From: Ascaris suum
Lineage: Eukaryota > Nematoda > Chromadorea > Rhabditida > Ascarididae
DNA length: 64,000 nucleotides
Direction: 5' to 3'
NCBI GenBank assembly: GCA_013433145.1
Contig: CM024182.1
Coordinates: 7,331,474-7,395,473 of the forward strand
This document shows, piece after piece, positions 26,001 through 38,971 of the stretch; positions within the stretch are counted from its first letter, which is position 1; each line of letters starts with the position of its first letter. A model generated the notes under the pieces. It was not told the DNA's origin. It was given only the letters and a program-made list of their open reading frames with translations, and did no database searches. The translations under genes were made by a program, and so were the position numbers.

Positions 26001-29000
26001 TCTTCCTGATTCAACTGTTGTGGCGTTCGTGGTAGTTTCCTTCGTTTTAATGGTGCATCGATCACAATATTAGCACCCGCATGAATACTGTATGTAATTA
26101 ATGCATACCTAAAAAGTAACCAATAATACCATCTTTTTCTTATTCAAAACACCTTCATAATGCACCTTAATAGGTTCCACGACAATTGCGCCTCTCGCAT
26201 GAGGCCATCAGCATAAAGCTCGAGATGTTTCAACTACACTTTAACACCACACTTAACGTTCTAAAAATAGCGAAAATTTCTGTTGACTTGATGGCTGCAT
26301 AATGTCTTCGACGACCTCTTTGTTTGCGCAATAATTGCCTGTTCTTCCTTGGAGGATAAGGATTACGCAATCGATAGAATGAAATCTCTAAATATCACAT
26401 ACCGATTCGTTATAGAAGGACTGCTGTCCCAAAATGTTAGAATATTTTTATGAAACGTAAAACACAAACGAACGACGCTGCAATAAACACCACGAAACGG
26501 ATGCAGTGAAAATGCAATAAGCATGATTGGGGGGGGGGGGGGGGAGGGTGGGTGATGTAACCCCACAGACTCCAGACATCTACTGCCAGTGCCGCATCAA
26601 CCAAAAGGCGGCTAATCTACTTTTCCCCTTAGAACTTATTTTAATTCGCATTAAAAAAAGCAGAAACGCATAAAGATACATTAAACACGGCAACTCTTGT
26701 TCCAAGTACATTATGGGCGAAAAAATTAACGAAAGAAGAAGAATTCGATTTCAAAAATATCTGTGAGCGGTCGTTCAAGACATGTTGCTGTGACAACCAC
26801 CACAAAGAGCTCAAACATCAGAAAGTCCCCAATTTGGAGCATTCTGAACCTAACAACTATGAAAACCATACTTGTAACGTCTAACAAACACACATGAACA
26901 TAGAAAAGGCAGCGCCAATATTTCTTTAACGCTACAGTTTTACCGTTTAGCGCCAATGTTTTACCGGTTAACGTTAATAAGTTATTACTTCTTAAAAACT
27001 GAAAGGTTTAATATCAGGTGATCTCATAACCTCACTCAGGTAACCTTACAGACTTGAAGTTCATTGACTAGAACCAACAACCATGACTATAACCTAAATT
27101 TCATCGTCAATTTTAAGCTGCATACTATTGAGTAAGTAATAAACTTTAATATATTTTAAAAAAATAGTTGAAAAAATACCTGCATTTGGTACCATTACGT
27201 CTCCTCATTTGATAGATGATTTTCCTCACCGAAAATGGTGGCGTACAAAATGAATGAACAAATCTTTGCGACATAAGGCAATACTCGTATCGTCGAGAAT
27301 TTCTAAGATTACAATGCAGCAATTGACAATCATAAAAGCATTTACGCGTTGTCGATCGATGACCACCTTTTGAGTTCCATGAACCTTAATATTTTTTTCA
27401 AATAAATAAAAATATTCTTTTTTGCAATCCTCTCTACTCCCTAGACGGCTCTCTTCTCTCTATCTTACTTCCTCTCTCCCCTCCCCTCTCCCTATTTATT
27501 AATGAAATTGTGCAAAGGACCGAAGTTATTGCTTTACTGAAGAGGCACAAAGAATTTCGTAATCTCATAGCCGGTGGAAAGGAAATAGAGAGGAAGAAGG
27601 GTACGAGTAATCTCAAAGGACGGTGGGGAGGGGGGAGGGGGGAGGGGTACAGGAAGATAAGATAAGAAGAGGATCAGTGAGCCTATAACAAATTCCAGCA
27701 ATGCACATACACATCCCGCTGTAACTACAAATATCACACTCCAATGCAAGTGCCGAAATTTTTACTGTGGACAGCAATCTTCACAAAGCGTAATAAAAAT
27801 TCATAACCGCTCTATATTATTTTAAAATATATAAACAGAAGTGAAGCAGTATACAGGTATCCTTGTGATGGATTTTACCTGGATTGAGGCGAGGCAGGAA
27901 AGTTAGTTAATCTGAGAGTGCGCTAACGTGGAGGCGAACTAGATCGATAGTAGATGTCATTTTGCATCATGCGACCTTCAGAAATACTATTTTTCACAAC
28001 TCACTCCACAACTCCATATGCAATAAGTTTTCCAAAAAAAGTAATTTCCTGCAAATATTCCTAATTGAATGGAAAATATAGGATCCTCATCCATGTCTTT
28101 CTAAACCTCCCAATCAATATTTCACAAGAGAAGAGAAGGGAGGGAAAGGGGGAGGAAAGCAAACGATATGCAGATGTTGCCACCCTCTCTTCCTATATTA
28201 AAAGATATGCAAATTAATTTCTCTTTTTTGTCAGCCTCTTTTTCTACATTAAAAGCAAGAAAATGGGCATCACAACGGTACAACACTTACCAAGACCATC
28301 TTCACCCAAATCACTCGGCATCAAATTGCCCGTATCAACAATGAATGACACTCGTATGCTCTGATTTGTACCATTTAAATGCAGAAGCGGTACGCTGCGA
28401 TTCACCTTTATTACATCATCGATTCTAAATAAACAATATATAAAGGTAGATAAAAATATCACACCTACAATAAGCATGAGACAATAGGAAACAATTTCAA
28501 GCGTTCTTAAGGCATCAAAAAGGACGGAAGCTCACCTAGCAGCCGACCAAAAAACGCCATCGCCTTAACTAATTCATACTTTCGGTTGCCAATATACAAC
28601 TGCTTCAATGCACCGAAACCAGTTAATCCCTAACCAGAATTTGTAAGTTCAGCAAACTAAACACCAAAGAGAAATATAAATGTAATATTACACATTTACC
28701 TATCAAGGTTGGGAGATAGATTTCGGGTATTAAAATTCTCTCTCCTATTCCTCTCCTCCTCTCCTCCCCCCCCCCCCCCCCCCCCGACTGCGATGGAAAT
28801 TTTCTAAGATCTTTGTCGACTTTTTCATAAGTTATTTCTCACAAGCAAAATTTTATCTCAATAAAAATTGTCCGTTTTTCATGAAAGTCGGTGGAATTTT
28901 TCATACCATCCATCGTATAGCATCAAAACGAGAAAGTTCGAATGCATTTGAGTGGAAAAATACATACTTCATGAGAAATTCTAGTAATTATCATTGCGCA

Positions 29001-30431
29001 TTTGTGTCTAAAAAGCGAAACGATGAATACGAATTCCCTAATGAATAAATTTACATAACTAGCTAAAGTTCATTCAGATGGTTATCGAATGCGATAGTAA
29101 TCATCGAGTCTTTACAAAAATATTTATTCAAATTTTGAGGTCAACCTTCTATTAATACCAGCCTCAATTAGAATACGACGATTCCGTTTCTCAAACACTC
29201 TTCCTTTAACATTTGCGAGCTCACTAAAACAATCGGCGATCAGCATCGACCCTAGCAATCGATAGATAACTCTCCAAAGAAAAAATAATATTCTGGAAGG
29301 AACTTACATTTCTGAAGAGGTAAGCAACTTCAACGGAACGTCTCTTTGCAAATGGATATAACTGCATTTGTATACATGCGCCGATGTTATTTCCGCAATC
29401 CTTGCCAACATTTCTCTATAATATTTCTCCTTTAAAACTTTCTTCCAAACGCTAAATTAATATCAATATTCTATACCAATAGCATCTTTCTCTAAGCATT
29501 TATAATATAAGGTGTACGTGTTTTCACGAGATAATTATTTGAATATTAAAAAAAGCTTAGTTAGACGGATGAGATTAGCTAAAACAATTCCCATACCAAT
29601 CGAATTTGCATATAAAATGTCATCAGTCCGACTTTATCTGTTAACCACCCTTAAGTTTCCCACAATCTTATGAAGGATCATCCCGTATATGCAAATTTCA
29701 CATCAGAACGCCCAAAGAAAACGACAGTCATAATTTGCTAAGCATTCGAAAAACAGTAAAACAATTTCCTTAAGTAGAAAATTTTTAAAAGCGTAAAAAA
29801 GGTTTTTGAAATAACAACAATAATACTCGTGTTTCGTTTTCGAAAGTGATTCGATAGATTTGAAGTTTTCTGTTCGCGACATTTCCGCCTCCATAATTGT
29901 CGAATCTTCACAGCTGCTCTCATGTACGTCCGTGGTGCTGATTTCCTCAATATCAGTCTAAATAAGGAAATTTTTTAATGCAGAAATTTCCATCTACATA
30001 ACAATCAACTACAAATTGAGGATTCTAATGGGTGGGTTATCCACTCGTTATCATCTTCGTGATTGCATTATCGATGTTTTACTTGCGATGGGATTGGTTA
30101 CCCTCCCTCCCCCTTCCCCCCCCCCCCCCCCCACATACACACGCACAACGCTTCCAGTCACCCCGATCAGATGAACTATTGCACCTATCTGAGATGCTCC
30201 TTCGAGCAGCTGGACTGGTCAGTTTAATTGGATAAATGATGAAAAAATGTCCTAGCAAAAGGACAACACAAAAATGCTATAAGGAACTTTACAGGAATAA
30301 TTAAACTAAACGTTTAAATGCAGACAAAATTTTGTGATAGTTTTTTAAATTTATCCTTTACATATTAAAAAAATCACCATTTCAATCTACCGTGTGTTCA
30401 TAATTTCAAAATAATACACGCAACATATAAC

Positions 30432-30510
<79 letters not shown>

Positions 30511-32341
30511 GAATAAAATATAATTTGCCATCGAAATGAGAAGTCGCATAAAATTTCTGACATTTTTTTAGTATCACTAAAAATTTGAATCCAATGAAAA
30601 TTTATTCCAAAAAAAAAATTCAGCCGCCTATTTCGGCGAACATCAAACGCAATCATAACAGATTGCTTTAATAAATGTTTTTTGTACATGGATCGCAGTG
30701 ACGTTTTAAATTCCATTTGGTCGATTCTTTCCCAAATAGGTACCCAATTAGAAGGTATCCATTCCCAAAAAATTCAATCACCTATATAAGTAAATAAACA
30801 AACGAAAAACCAAAAAAAAAACAAAGAAAAAATCAACAAAAATAAAAACCTCAAAAGTCTTACATCGTCATGAAAACTTGTTTTGTTTAATATTTCTTCG
30901 TCAATTTTCTTGCTCTTTGCGGGTGGCCACTCACTGCTCTCCAACAGTCTTTTCGTACTTGGCTCTCCAATCTCTCTATCAATCCTCTTCCTGTATGTTC
31001 TTAACTTCGACGTCACGAACTGATACGGTGTCTGTTTCGACACTGACAACAAACATTTCACACGTCCAGCACTATGAAGCGTCGATTTACGTAATGAATA
31101 TAAACTAGAACGTTGTGGAGATTCCTGTTCGATCATCGGTGCTTCTTGAGCAAATGACGAAGAACAAGATGGCCTCAGTGTTTCATCCGACTCAGCAGCA
31201 TCTTCGACCTTATGAATGACCGAACAACCTGAGGTCATGCTTTCTTTAGAATCGTTTTCCGTTGAAGCAACTCGTTCACCGCGAACTTTACGATGAATTG
31301 GCTGTTTCGTAAAACGTGCTCGCAATATGACATATTTCCTGCCCTTTTTCCTATAATAGAAATTCTTTAGCATTCAAGATAATAAATTGATGAATACTTT
31401 TGAAAGAATTAAATAGAAACTTTCTACCATTCCATATAAACCTCACCAACCGGAAACACTCTCGATTAATGAGGTTTAAACAGAATCGCATAATCTTAGT
31501 GATACTCTCATATTAACCAAATCGGTGACAATTCTTCAAAAATTCCGAATTATGAGAATCTAATATATCCAGGGGAACATTAATTTTTCTAGCTCATGAG
31601 TCACAATAACTTTAATGGTAGTAATACAGAAGCGAACACTCAACAAGATGAAGGGGGAAGGGAGGAGGAGAGGAGGAGAGGAGGGGAGGGGAATGGTGGG
31701 TAGCAAGAAAGTTTAGCAAAACCCAAAGTTTGCCAAAACTTCCATTTCCATTATCCCATTTAAAAAAATAAACTTTATATTTATCAACCGTATTTGCTTA
31801 CATGTTGTATCATTCTCAGCGATATACCATCATAATACACGCTACTGCAAACATTGAAAAGCAATTACTATCAAATATCTCTATAGTCGACTGATCTATT
31901 GATCACCTGCATATGATCGATAGATCGATTATGCAAATTTGCTTGATACCTTAATACACAAAAACAGCTGTAGACTTCAATTGGACATACCCACTCAGGA
32001 AGCGACGAACGCAACGAAAATGGAAATTAGAATATGCGGCTACTAAATCAACTTGTCTCAAGTCCTGGAAATTTCACATAGCCAGATGGTTAATGAGCTT
32101 AAGCATCATGAATGTGACCAAAGTTCAATATTCATTTCACAATCCAATGAATAGAAAACCGAGAAAACAAGAGATTCAACAGCGAAAGTTTCATTCATTA
32201 TCCTCTTCAGCGCTAACCTGAATATATGCGACTTCTCGGCCCGCATTAGTTGTAATTTCGAAGTGCCTAGCTGATTTCTCATCAACTCAAGAGAATCATC
32301 CTCTGATGTATGATATTCCGCTGTTGCAGACTGCCGCTTAC
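19074..32341 (-). CDS. Gene 1: two-cassette modular protein, MULE-like flanking domains
   Basis: Fourteen exons: 32341-32218, 31350-30864, 29957-29827, 29223-29146, 28424-28291, 27384-27180, 26108-25986, 25204-25100, 24477-24344, 23545-23356, 21938-21837, 20626-20506, 20087-19855, 19224-19074. All junction phases agree; with one base from an upstream exon the frame is 773 codons including the stop. N-terminal part: polar, basic and acidic stretches (RKKGRKYVILRARF, then Ser/Glu-rich). Then an E-type exon, cassette 1 (A, B, C/D, E), cassette 2 (A, B, C, D) and a terminal CxxC...HxxxxC module. The first listed exon starts in phase 1 without Met, so a 5' exon is missing; 39128-38972 ends in phase 1 and could supply it. 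Function unknown; related in my reading to flanking domains of animal MULE-type transposon proteins, without a transposase core. Nuclear or DNA-binding activity is inference only. Confidence 0.82.
20506..24477 (-). other. Gene 1, cassette 2 (exons A-B-C-D)
   Basis: A (24477-24344) contains LSFLVDTTFVSPYSLNTDSLG split over the splice junction. B (23545-23356) reads WNEGTRRMNIRKFFF, then EGEHDFILYRRYYLHP and VRKTVWLASIEG. C (21938-21837) reads RYALLSYEIRR and lacks the PHGNS motif seen in gene 2. D (20626-20506) reads MPDVRKRLELMENIVRLKHD and an acidic tail. This cassette leads to the terminal module, not to an E exon, and matches cassette 4 of gene 2 in order and in lacking the HDFC/HPxC cysteines. 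Confidence 0.8.
25100..28424 (-). other. Gene 1, cassette 1 (exons A-B-C/D-E)
   Basis: A (28424-28291) reads VPLLHLNG...SFIVDTGN...DGLG. B (27384-27180) reads SWNSKGGHRSTTRKCFY, ends SVRKIIYQM, and has Cys pairs but a diverged centre (RRYEYC rather than HDFC). C (26108-25986) reads RYALITYSIHAG, then a basic linker ending DPPDEE. E (25204-25100) reads IFKKSYINVLGDL. The donor of E splits an ATG codon (AT|GTAA), so without splicing the frame stops at once. The B acceptor is AAG, not CAG. Confidence 0.8.
26529..26544. repeat. Poly-G tract, 16 bases
   Basis: Uninterrupted G run on the + strand, in the intron between exons B and C of gene 1 cassette 1. Confidence 0.95.
28766..28785. repeat. Poly-C tract, 20 bases
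   Basis: Uninterrupted C run on the + strand (G in the gene 1 transcript), in the intron between the leader E exon and exon A. Confidence 0.95.
30116..30132. repeat. Poly-C tract, 17 bases
   Basis: Uninterrupted C run in a gene 1 intron. Confidence 0.95.
30436..30508. repeat. (AT)n dinucleotide array
   Basis: About 72 bases of uninterrupted AT alternation in the gene 1 intron between exons at 30864 and 29957. Confidence 0.97.
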
Positions 32342-32568
32342 CTGAAATAAGTCACTCATTTAAAAGGTCTTGGAAAGTGGCGCAAAAGTAATGCATATGT
32401 GGAGATGAAACCATAACCTCCCTCAATTATGACCAACCTATTCATAGACATTTGCAGCACCAACCTGCTGGTATATATTACTAAAATAATTCAATCGGAT
32501 GTATTCACTTATAAAAATAGCATGGAATCGGTGGGGTATTCCATTCTAAAAATAGCCTAGAAAGGAGT

Positions 32569-32586
32569 GGGGGGGGGGGGGGGGGG
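32569..32586. repeat. Poly-G tract, 18 bases
   Basis: Uninterrupted G run on the + strand, just upstream of the first gene 1 exon recognised. Confidence 0.95.
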
Positions 32587-33066
32587 AGGGGCAGGGTGAG
32601 ATGAGAGAAATAAAGGCGACGATGCACGCTTTGAGCAATCTTATATACTTGTGTATTCAAATTTACTTCATATTTCTTTTGAAATTTTAAAAGCAGCATG
32701 CACCTGTCGAATTCCGCCCTTACCTGCCTATACCAGCTTCTTCTCTTCTATAAGGTCATTTCAATTTTCCCGGAGCTATTCAACTATATTAAAACCCTCA
32801 ACAATCATAAAAACGGAAGTAATGAGAATAAATAAATATTAGAATAAAAAAAAACTGCCTATGGGGAATATCATATTATTTGCTATGGGAAATATGCTAG
32901 ATGGGCTACCTTTAAATATTAAAAGGTCTGCGTCAAAAGTATTCCGATAAGCTCACTTTACTCTACTTTCTCAATGTTGTTTCATTCCCTTGGTTCAATG
33001 TACTATTGTGGAATGAGAAATAAACTCATTTATATTTTAAAAAAAAGTTTCGCACTGAAATTTCAG

Positions 33067-36000
33067 TCAATAACCACCGCACTGAGCATCCGAAGTTAAC
33101 TTTGAATGCATTACGGTCAGTACTTGCAGTCACAAAGAATCAGAAAACACCTTAAATCAATTAGAATTTCTTTTGTTTTCTGAAAGCTCAATTAAATTCT
33201 TTGAAAAGCCTCTCCGGCTTTGAGCTATGCCTTCTAAAGCATAAAGAAAAATAACCCTAACAGCAGCATTATCTTTATGAAGGAAAGGAAGTGAAAGACT
33301 CATACTACAACTTTCCTACGTCTAGAACATGCAAAGAAACGTACTCTCAATGAAATTCTCGTCGTTATACCCATCGACAGGTATACATATACCTGTTATA
33401 CCAGTAGCCGCAGTGCTCACTAGAAACATAATCGCGTTTATGGCTCTTGTGATATGTACGGATAAGCCATCATCGTTAGCTGCGGTCGAAGCATCATGTC
33501 CAGGTGTTACTGCTATAGACGGCAGTTTAACTCTATAAATGGCGATAAAACCGTTCCAGTTAAAAAATAAATAATAAATTCACGGCACAAATTTGAAGAA
33601 ATCATTTCACTCTGAGAAATTTTGCATCATTGAAAAAAACAAAAGAAACAAGAAAGGTGAAATGAAATTATAAAGGTTAAAGGTTAAAGCGAATTAAATA
33701 AATGGAGTCATTTATAAGCGATATTCATCTCATTCAAAAAAATTCCTCCTAATCTCCTTCCGTAGTAATAAGTGAAATAAAGCAAAAAGTCGGAACCTAT
33801 TTTCAGTTATCATTCCCATTTCACCCCCTCAACAGAACCTCATTAAATGTACTCAATTTTTTGAATAGACTAGCTGCTTAAGAAGGAAAAGACTAGCATA
33901 TTATTTATTGCGTAAAAAGAGTCGTATCAGGCCATCAATTATACTCCTCCTCTTCTCTTTGAAAAGGGCGGCCCAAAAAATGCACTGCAAGAACTATAGT
34001 ATGCATCCGACCGTTTTACATCTGCACTTGAAAAGCTACTCTCCATCCTTCGAGGGAAAAGTCATTCCGGTTTCCTGAGGATCCCGAGACATCAATAAGA
34101 CAACTAAACCTGTATATACTTTCACCTCCGCCTATTTTTCTCCGCGTGGATGAAACTGCTGAAGGACGACAGAGACACACAGTGACCTGGTCAAATCGTA
34201 TCAAAGGTAGCAACCATGTTTCACTCGTTCGAAATTAAGCTTCCCTCAGTAAGCAACAATCAACATCCGCCCCTTTATCTTTACCTATCCGATTCCACAT
34301 TACGTCGCAAAGTGGGGTTTCTAAGAAGATCCTGTAGCCAGGTAGATGGCGGGTGGACTCTTCCTAGTTCCATTTAATTATGCAAACATACAAAAACACT
34401 TACTCGACTGAGTTGATGCGAATGCCTTCTGAATACAATTCAGCAGATGCGCTCCTTATTAATTCAGTTGTTGCCGCCTTCGTCACTCTATGAGTGAACG
34501 ATGAATGGGGCTGCAATAGGATGGAGGCAATCCAAACAACAAAAATCACAACGTTATAGAGAGATATCGTATACCCTAAAATAGAGCCCATAGCTTAGCA
34601 TAAATCTCCATTTTCGCAGAAGATATTGCTATAGATCTCTCATAAATTTATTTGTGAAGTAGCACATCATAAAGCGCTTTAAAAATCGAAAACATTTGAG
34701 AAGAAAAATCTGCTCAGCATAATCTCAGAAAACATTGAATTTCATTGCCAAAAAAAAAAATTAAAATTCTTGAAAGCACAAAAAAAAATTGACCACGCAC
34801 GAAGCATGATGCATACAAAATATCGCATAGTTTGAATAAAACCTCTCTCTCTCAAGGAATTCATTTAAAAAAACTTTAGCAGACATAGAGGTATCATCAT
34901 AGGTTTTACGCAGGTAAGTACTTAAAAAAGAACTTAATTAAATGCCACTTCCTACAAAAAAAAACAAACAAACAATACCATGTTCACGAAGTGTGAAGAC
35001 GATGATACACTGATAAACGATCCTTTAGATTCTATTAGAAGAGGGGTAAATACTTGCAAGAACAGAAATAAAGAGCAAACGCTATCATCGAGTGCCCTCT
35101 TCAATTCAATATACGAAGTATCCAGCAGTGTTCGTTCGTTCGGTGGCTTAACGATATTCACCTGAAATTAATTTCAGTTCTTCTATAAATTAAACAAGAA
35201 ATAAAATAGAGAATAAATTCAGGACCCCTTAAAATTTCAGGACGACTTTAGTATGAATAAATTAAATCGATATGATGTTGACTCATCAATATAACTGAAA
35301 AAATAAGCACTAAATGAATAGATAAAAAAACATGACCAGCTGACTATTAGAGAACATTTTTAGGAAATAAGAAAAAGATAAGGAGAGGGAATTATATTCA
35401 TTTTACGAAACGGTTATACATCATAAATAATAAAAAATAGAAAAAAATAAACGCAAAAAAAAAGCTACGCATTTTCCACTATCTAAAAAAACGACTCATC
35501 AATTAATAAATCACTGTGCTGTGTTAGAAAAAATTGAATTTGGAAATGCGCCAAATTCGAATAAAAAATTCGCTCAAGTAAATAAATAAGCATGAAAATT
35601 TTTTCAAACACCGACGAAAATATCCAATCTGCAATGATTCTGATAGACGAAAGAGAGTAGTTCCTCAGCATCTTCTTGTAAATTTGCACGAGTTGCATAT
35701 GCCAATATATTCTGAAAAAAAAATGTTTGTAATAGAAACTGTCCACACGATTAGCTATGCATTACGAAGCAGTAATTTAATAGGCACTGGTAACGATTCG
35801 AGCTAGTATCGCCTCAACGACGTAATCGCGATCGGCAAATTCCCAACTGCGGAGTGTCTTCATCCTAGCTCGACGTTCCGAAGCGCATGATTATTGGAAA
35901 CAGAAGGAGGTGGTACTAACGTTAACCTAGAGCCAAATTAATAATTTCCTCCGAGAGTTCGACGAACATACATATTGACAAATAACAAATGCAGAGCGGT

Positions 36001-37079
36001 CTTGGTCCAGAGAGTTGCAAAGAATGAATTCAAACCTCAAAGATATGATTTGATTTGTTAGCTTAGCTGATAAGCCGGTAAGCTCATAAAATGTATGGTG
36101 AGCTTATTAACTGATAAGGTGATAACGTTTACACAAGCACGGTCCGCACGAGTTAATGGTACATTTTCCTGCGACGAGAATTTAACAAATATCGATCGCC
36201 TGTAGCAACAAATCGAAATCTTTTAGTGCCGATCACAAGGTGAATTTGACGTTTACCTGAGGTATAATCGCAGTTGACTATTTTAAAAAAAACACTTTTT
36301 CCCTCCAAAAAAAACTTTGACTGAGATGAATTTTAAATTATAACCTTTTGATCAGATGGAAAGCTACTGACTATTTCTTGCAATTCGCCCTCTGATGAAT
36401 CGGACAGAACTATGGACGCGCCCAACTTTAAGAAGAGAGAAGCACATTCTCGGCCAAGTTTGCAGTTTGCACCTGAAGATCGATAATGCTGAAAACACTA
36501 GGCATATTAATTTTGACTAAATTAAACACCTAAACATTTCCTGCAACTTTCCTGAGGTAAACACATCACGAATTGGCTCATTTCTTTTTGTTCCAATTTT
36601 CCGAGCCTATTATGGCAGCAGTAGAAAAGCAAATAAGGAGATCAGCAGAAGGGAATATCTGCGATCTTAACTGTGCCGTTTTTTTATCTGTTTCCCTCAA
36701 AATCCTTTGCATCTTTCATATCCCTTCATTCCCTCCCACAATGTTTTTCCAAGCTGTCTGCTAATTTTGCGCTAAAATGAGGTATGACCTGCAAGCTGGT
36801 GAGGTCACCTATAAAATGTATCAATGCTTATTCATCTCTACCTGTTCACATTATTAAAACACTTGGGCGCATGCATATATATCAATCGACCATATATTAA
36901 CATATATAAAGTTATACATTGGGCCAATGATTTATATCAAATTAAAAAAATCTACAGTAATTCTCATACAAAAAAAAAACAATTTAATATATTTCTCACT
37001 AAAACAAATATATCACGTGAAAATAGGTAAAATTTCAAAGAGTAACCTGTTATAAGCGCAACTTTGCCAACCAGGTCAC
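33067..37079 (-). CDS. Short-chain dehydrogenase/reductase-like protein, probably inactive
   Basis: Exons: 37079-37047, 36472-36345, 35711-35610, 35161-34979, 34510-34404, 33532-33393 and a tentative last exon 33122-33067. Together they give about 249 residues, normal for a classical SDR, in consistent phase. Seen: DLVGKVALIT joined to GANCKLGRE, which is the TGxxxGxG cofactor loop of the Rossmann fold; LGASIVLSD; RLDIFVG; GSFISVSSS; TKAATTELIRSASAEL; GIRINSVE; and a C-terminal IMFLVSTAATGITG. SDRs reduce or oxidise alcohols and ketones with NAD(P). Here NNAG is replaced by GVNI and the YxxxK motif reads HRVTK, so the catalytic Tyr is a His (CAT for TAT). The exon 35711-35610 uses a poor donor (GGT|GTTTGA). 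The last exon uses an AAG acceptor and has low support on its own. The 5' exon with the start codon is not settled; exon 37079-37047 begins in phase 1. Confidence 0.8.
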
Positions 37080-38039
37080 CTGTCGAAACCCTAAAATTAA
37101 CAGGCGCTAAGCTTCATTAATGAACAGCAAATAAAACGATGATAAACGCCCTAAATAACGTTCTAATTCATTCGAAATATACGCTAAACCTAATAGTACG
37201 ATGCACCTGGGCCAGGTAAAGCGTTTGTAAAGTCATCAGGTGGGATGAAAAAATGGTTAGAAAATCAAGCTTTAAATGCTTGGTCTCCGTGCTGGTACAA
37301 CTTCACAAGTCGTACGCTTACCACAGGTATGACCCATCGCCTAGTCCTTCAAAAAAAAAAACTATCACAGTTTCTTTGGTAATCAAAAATCATTACCCAT
37401 CATTGCAACTAGCTATCACATTTTCCTAACACAATTCACACCTATTAACACAGCGCATCGTCGCTACACAATAGTACGATGGGGGATGATCGCTACGAGC
37501 AACACGCATGCGCGAGATGACGTCATCGCTGAATGAGTCGCATCCGATTTCTCATCTATGCAATGACCTACGCTGTCTTCTCACCTGTAATCCCTTCATC
37601 GATTCGACCTACTTTTCAACACAACCGCTTGTTATTATAACACAAGAGAATTGGCGATCATGTCCAACGATCTTTTTTATGTTCCTTTTTCAAATTTACT
37701 TGCAAAATTGCATTAAAAAGCGTAGTACTCTTTTAGCTTTTATACACTTGGCAATTATAAAACTATCAATTTTGAACGAAAATTATCTGGTTGAAGTGAT
37801 ATCGCTTAAATGTTTTATCATATATTGATAAATTTTCATTTTACGAACCTCAACGCCAAATAATGGGTCGTTTCAAATATTACTCTTATTTCTGTTGGTC
37901 CCTGCTAGCAAAGTATCTCCAACTTAAAGAAATATTCAGGCAGCCCATTAATCAAACGGTACTAACGTATAATGGTTTTTAATTCTTATGGACACAGTCA
38001 ATATGAGAAACCGAATTTTTTTAAAAAAAAGGAAAAAAA

Positions 38040-38359
38040 GCCCACATTTCAATACAATTGGTGCCGACATCGAGTGGATAAGTCGGTGATTTCGGATTTT
38101 CAGTGTTTCGCTCTGGTTGCAGATGCACACTGGCAGACGCCGAATTCCGTGACTGATCCCACTCTAGAACAACGAAACTTTCAATGATGACTTCAAATTT
38201 CAGGGCGAGTGAACCGACACGTTTCAAATAAATATTCTGGTATCCAAAACGTCGATGACTGAGTTCTACGGGGAATATTAATCTTGAACTGTTTTCAGAT
38301 TCGACTGCCGAATTGCCTCGTTGAAGTTCTTCAGCAAGTTTGAATATATACGACATCAA
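38040..38359 (-). other. Unassigned long open frame
   Basis: About 106 codons open on the - strand after a TTTGTAG acceptor, with normal amino-acid mix (ELSHRRFGYQNIYLKR, then LKFEVIIESFVVLEWDQS). GC content is above the surroundings. The + strand is also open over 38041-38187. Neither frame matches a family I know, and the - strand frame does not join in phase to the exon at 39128-38972. It may be an exon of an unrecognised gene, or a piece of a mobile element. Confidence 0.3.
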
Positions 38360-38971
38360 CTACAAAGACTCCATCCGTACTCTTTAGCTCTTCTACATCC
38401 ATCAATTGAAGAAAATGGAACAAACGGTAGAACGATTGAAGCACAATGGCATAGAAAAGCAGAATTAAGGTAACTATGAAACAATCTTTAAAATATGTTG
38501 CATAGAACGTCGCTTTCGAGTCATGCTATCCACTTTCAGTGAGAAAGCAATTCTCAGGCTATTCGAATCCTACAAAATAATAGCGCCACTACTACCTCTA
38601 ACATCAACAAAACATAATAAATCCTATTTACGTAACCGCAAACATATCTAGAGAAGACCCATGTAGACTTTCTCAGATTTATTTCAACGATGCATTGCAA
38701 TTATTCCTAATAAGATCGATGAAGGCTATATCAAATTTATAGAAGCCGTTATTCTCGATAAAATTTCATGCAAATTCCTCTCTTACTTAAAGGCTAATTA
38801 ACCGTACAATCTCGCCACCGGAAAAATTCGCGCATCATAACCCATCCAGAAAGATATCAACAATTCAATTCATTTCCATAAAAACATATGAGCTTCATTT
38901 GCATAAAATTTGCAAAGACAATGAGGAATATACTTAGAATACTTAGAATAAACAAATAAAATTAGATTCAC

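Noticed and set aside
28291..28424. SFIVDTGN in exon A of gene 1 looks like the DTG motif of a retroviral-type aspartic protease.
   Set aside because: The other five A modules read DTT or DSS at the same place, and no flap or ILG motif follows. The match is chance within a different domain.
30387..30716. Open frame of 109 codons with a long Tyr-Ile repeat, and similar frames at 56054-56309.
   Set aside because: They are translations of (AT)n arrays.
34016..34213. Possible extra SDR exon with an open frame and a CAG acceptor.
   Set aside because: The exons 34510-34404 and 33532-33393 already join in phase, and the encoded residues do not fit the SDR fold.
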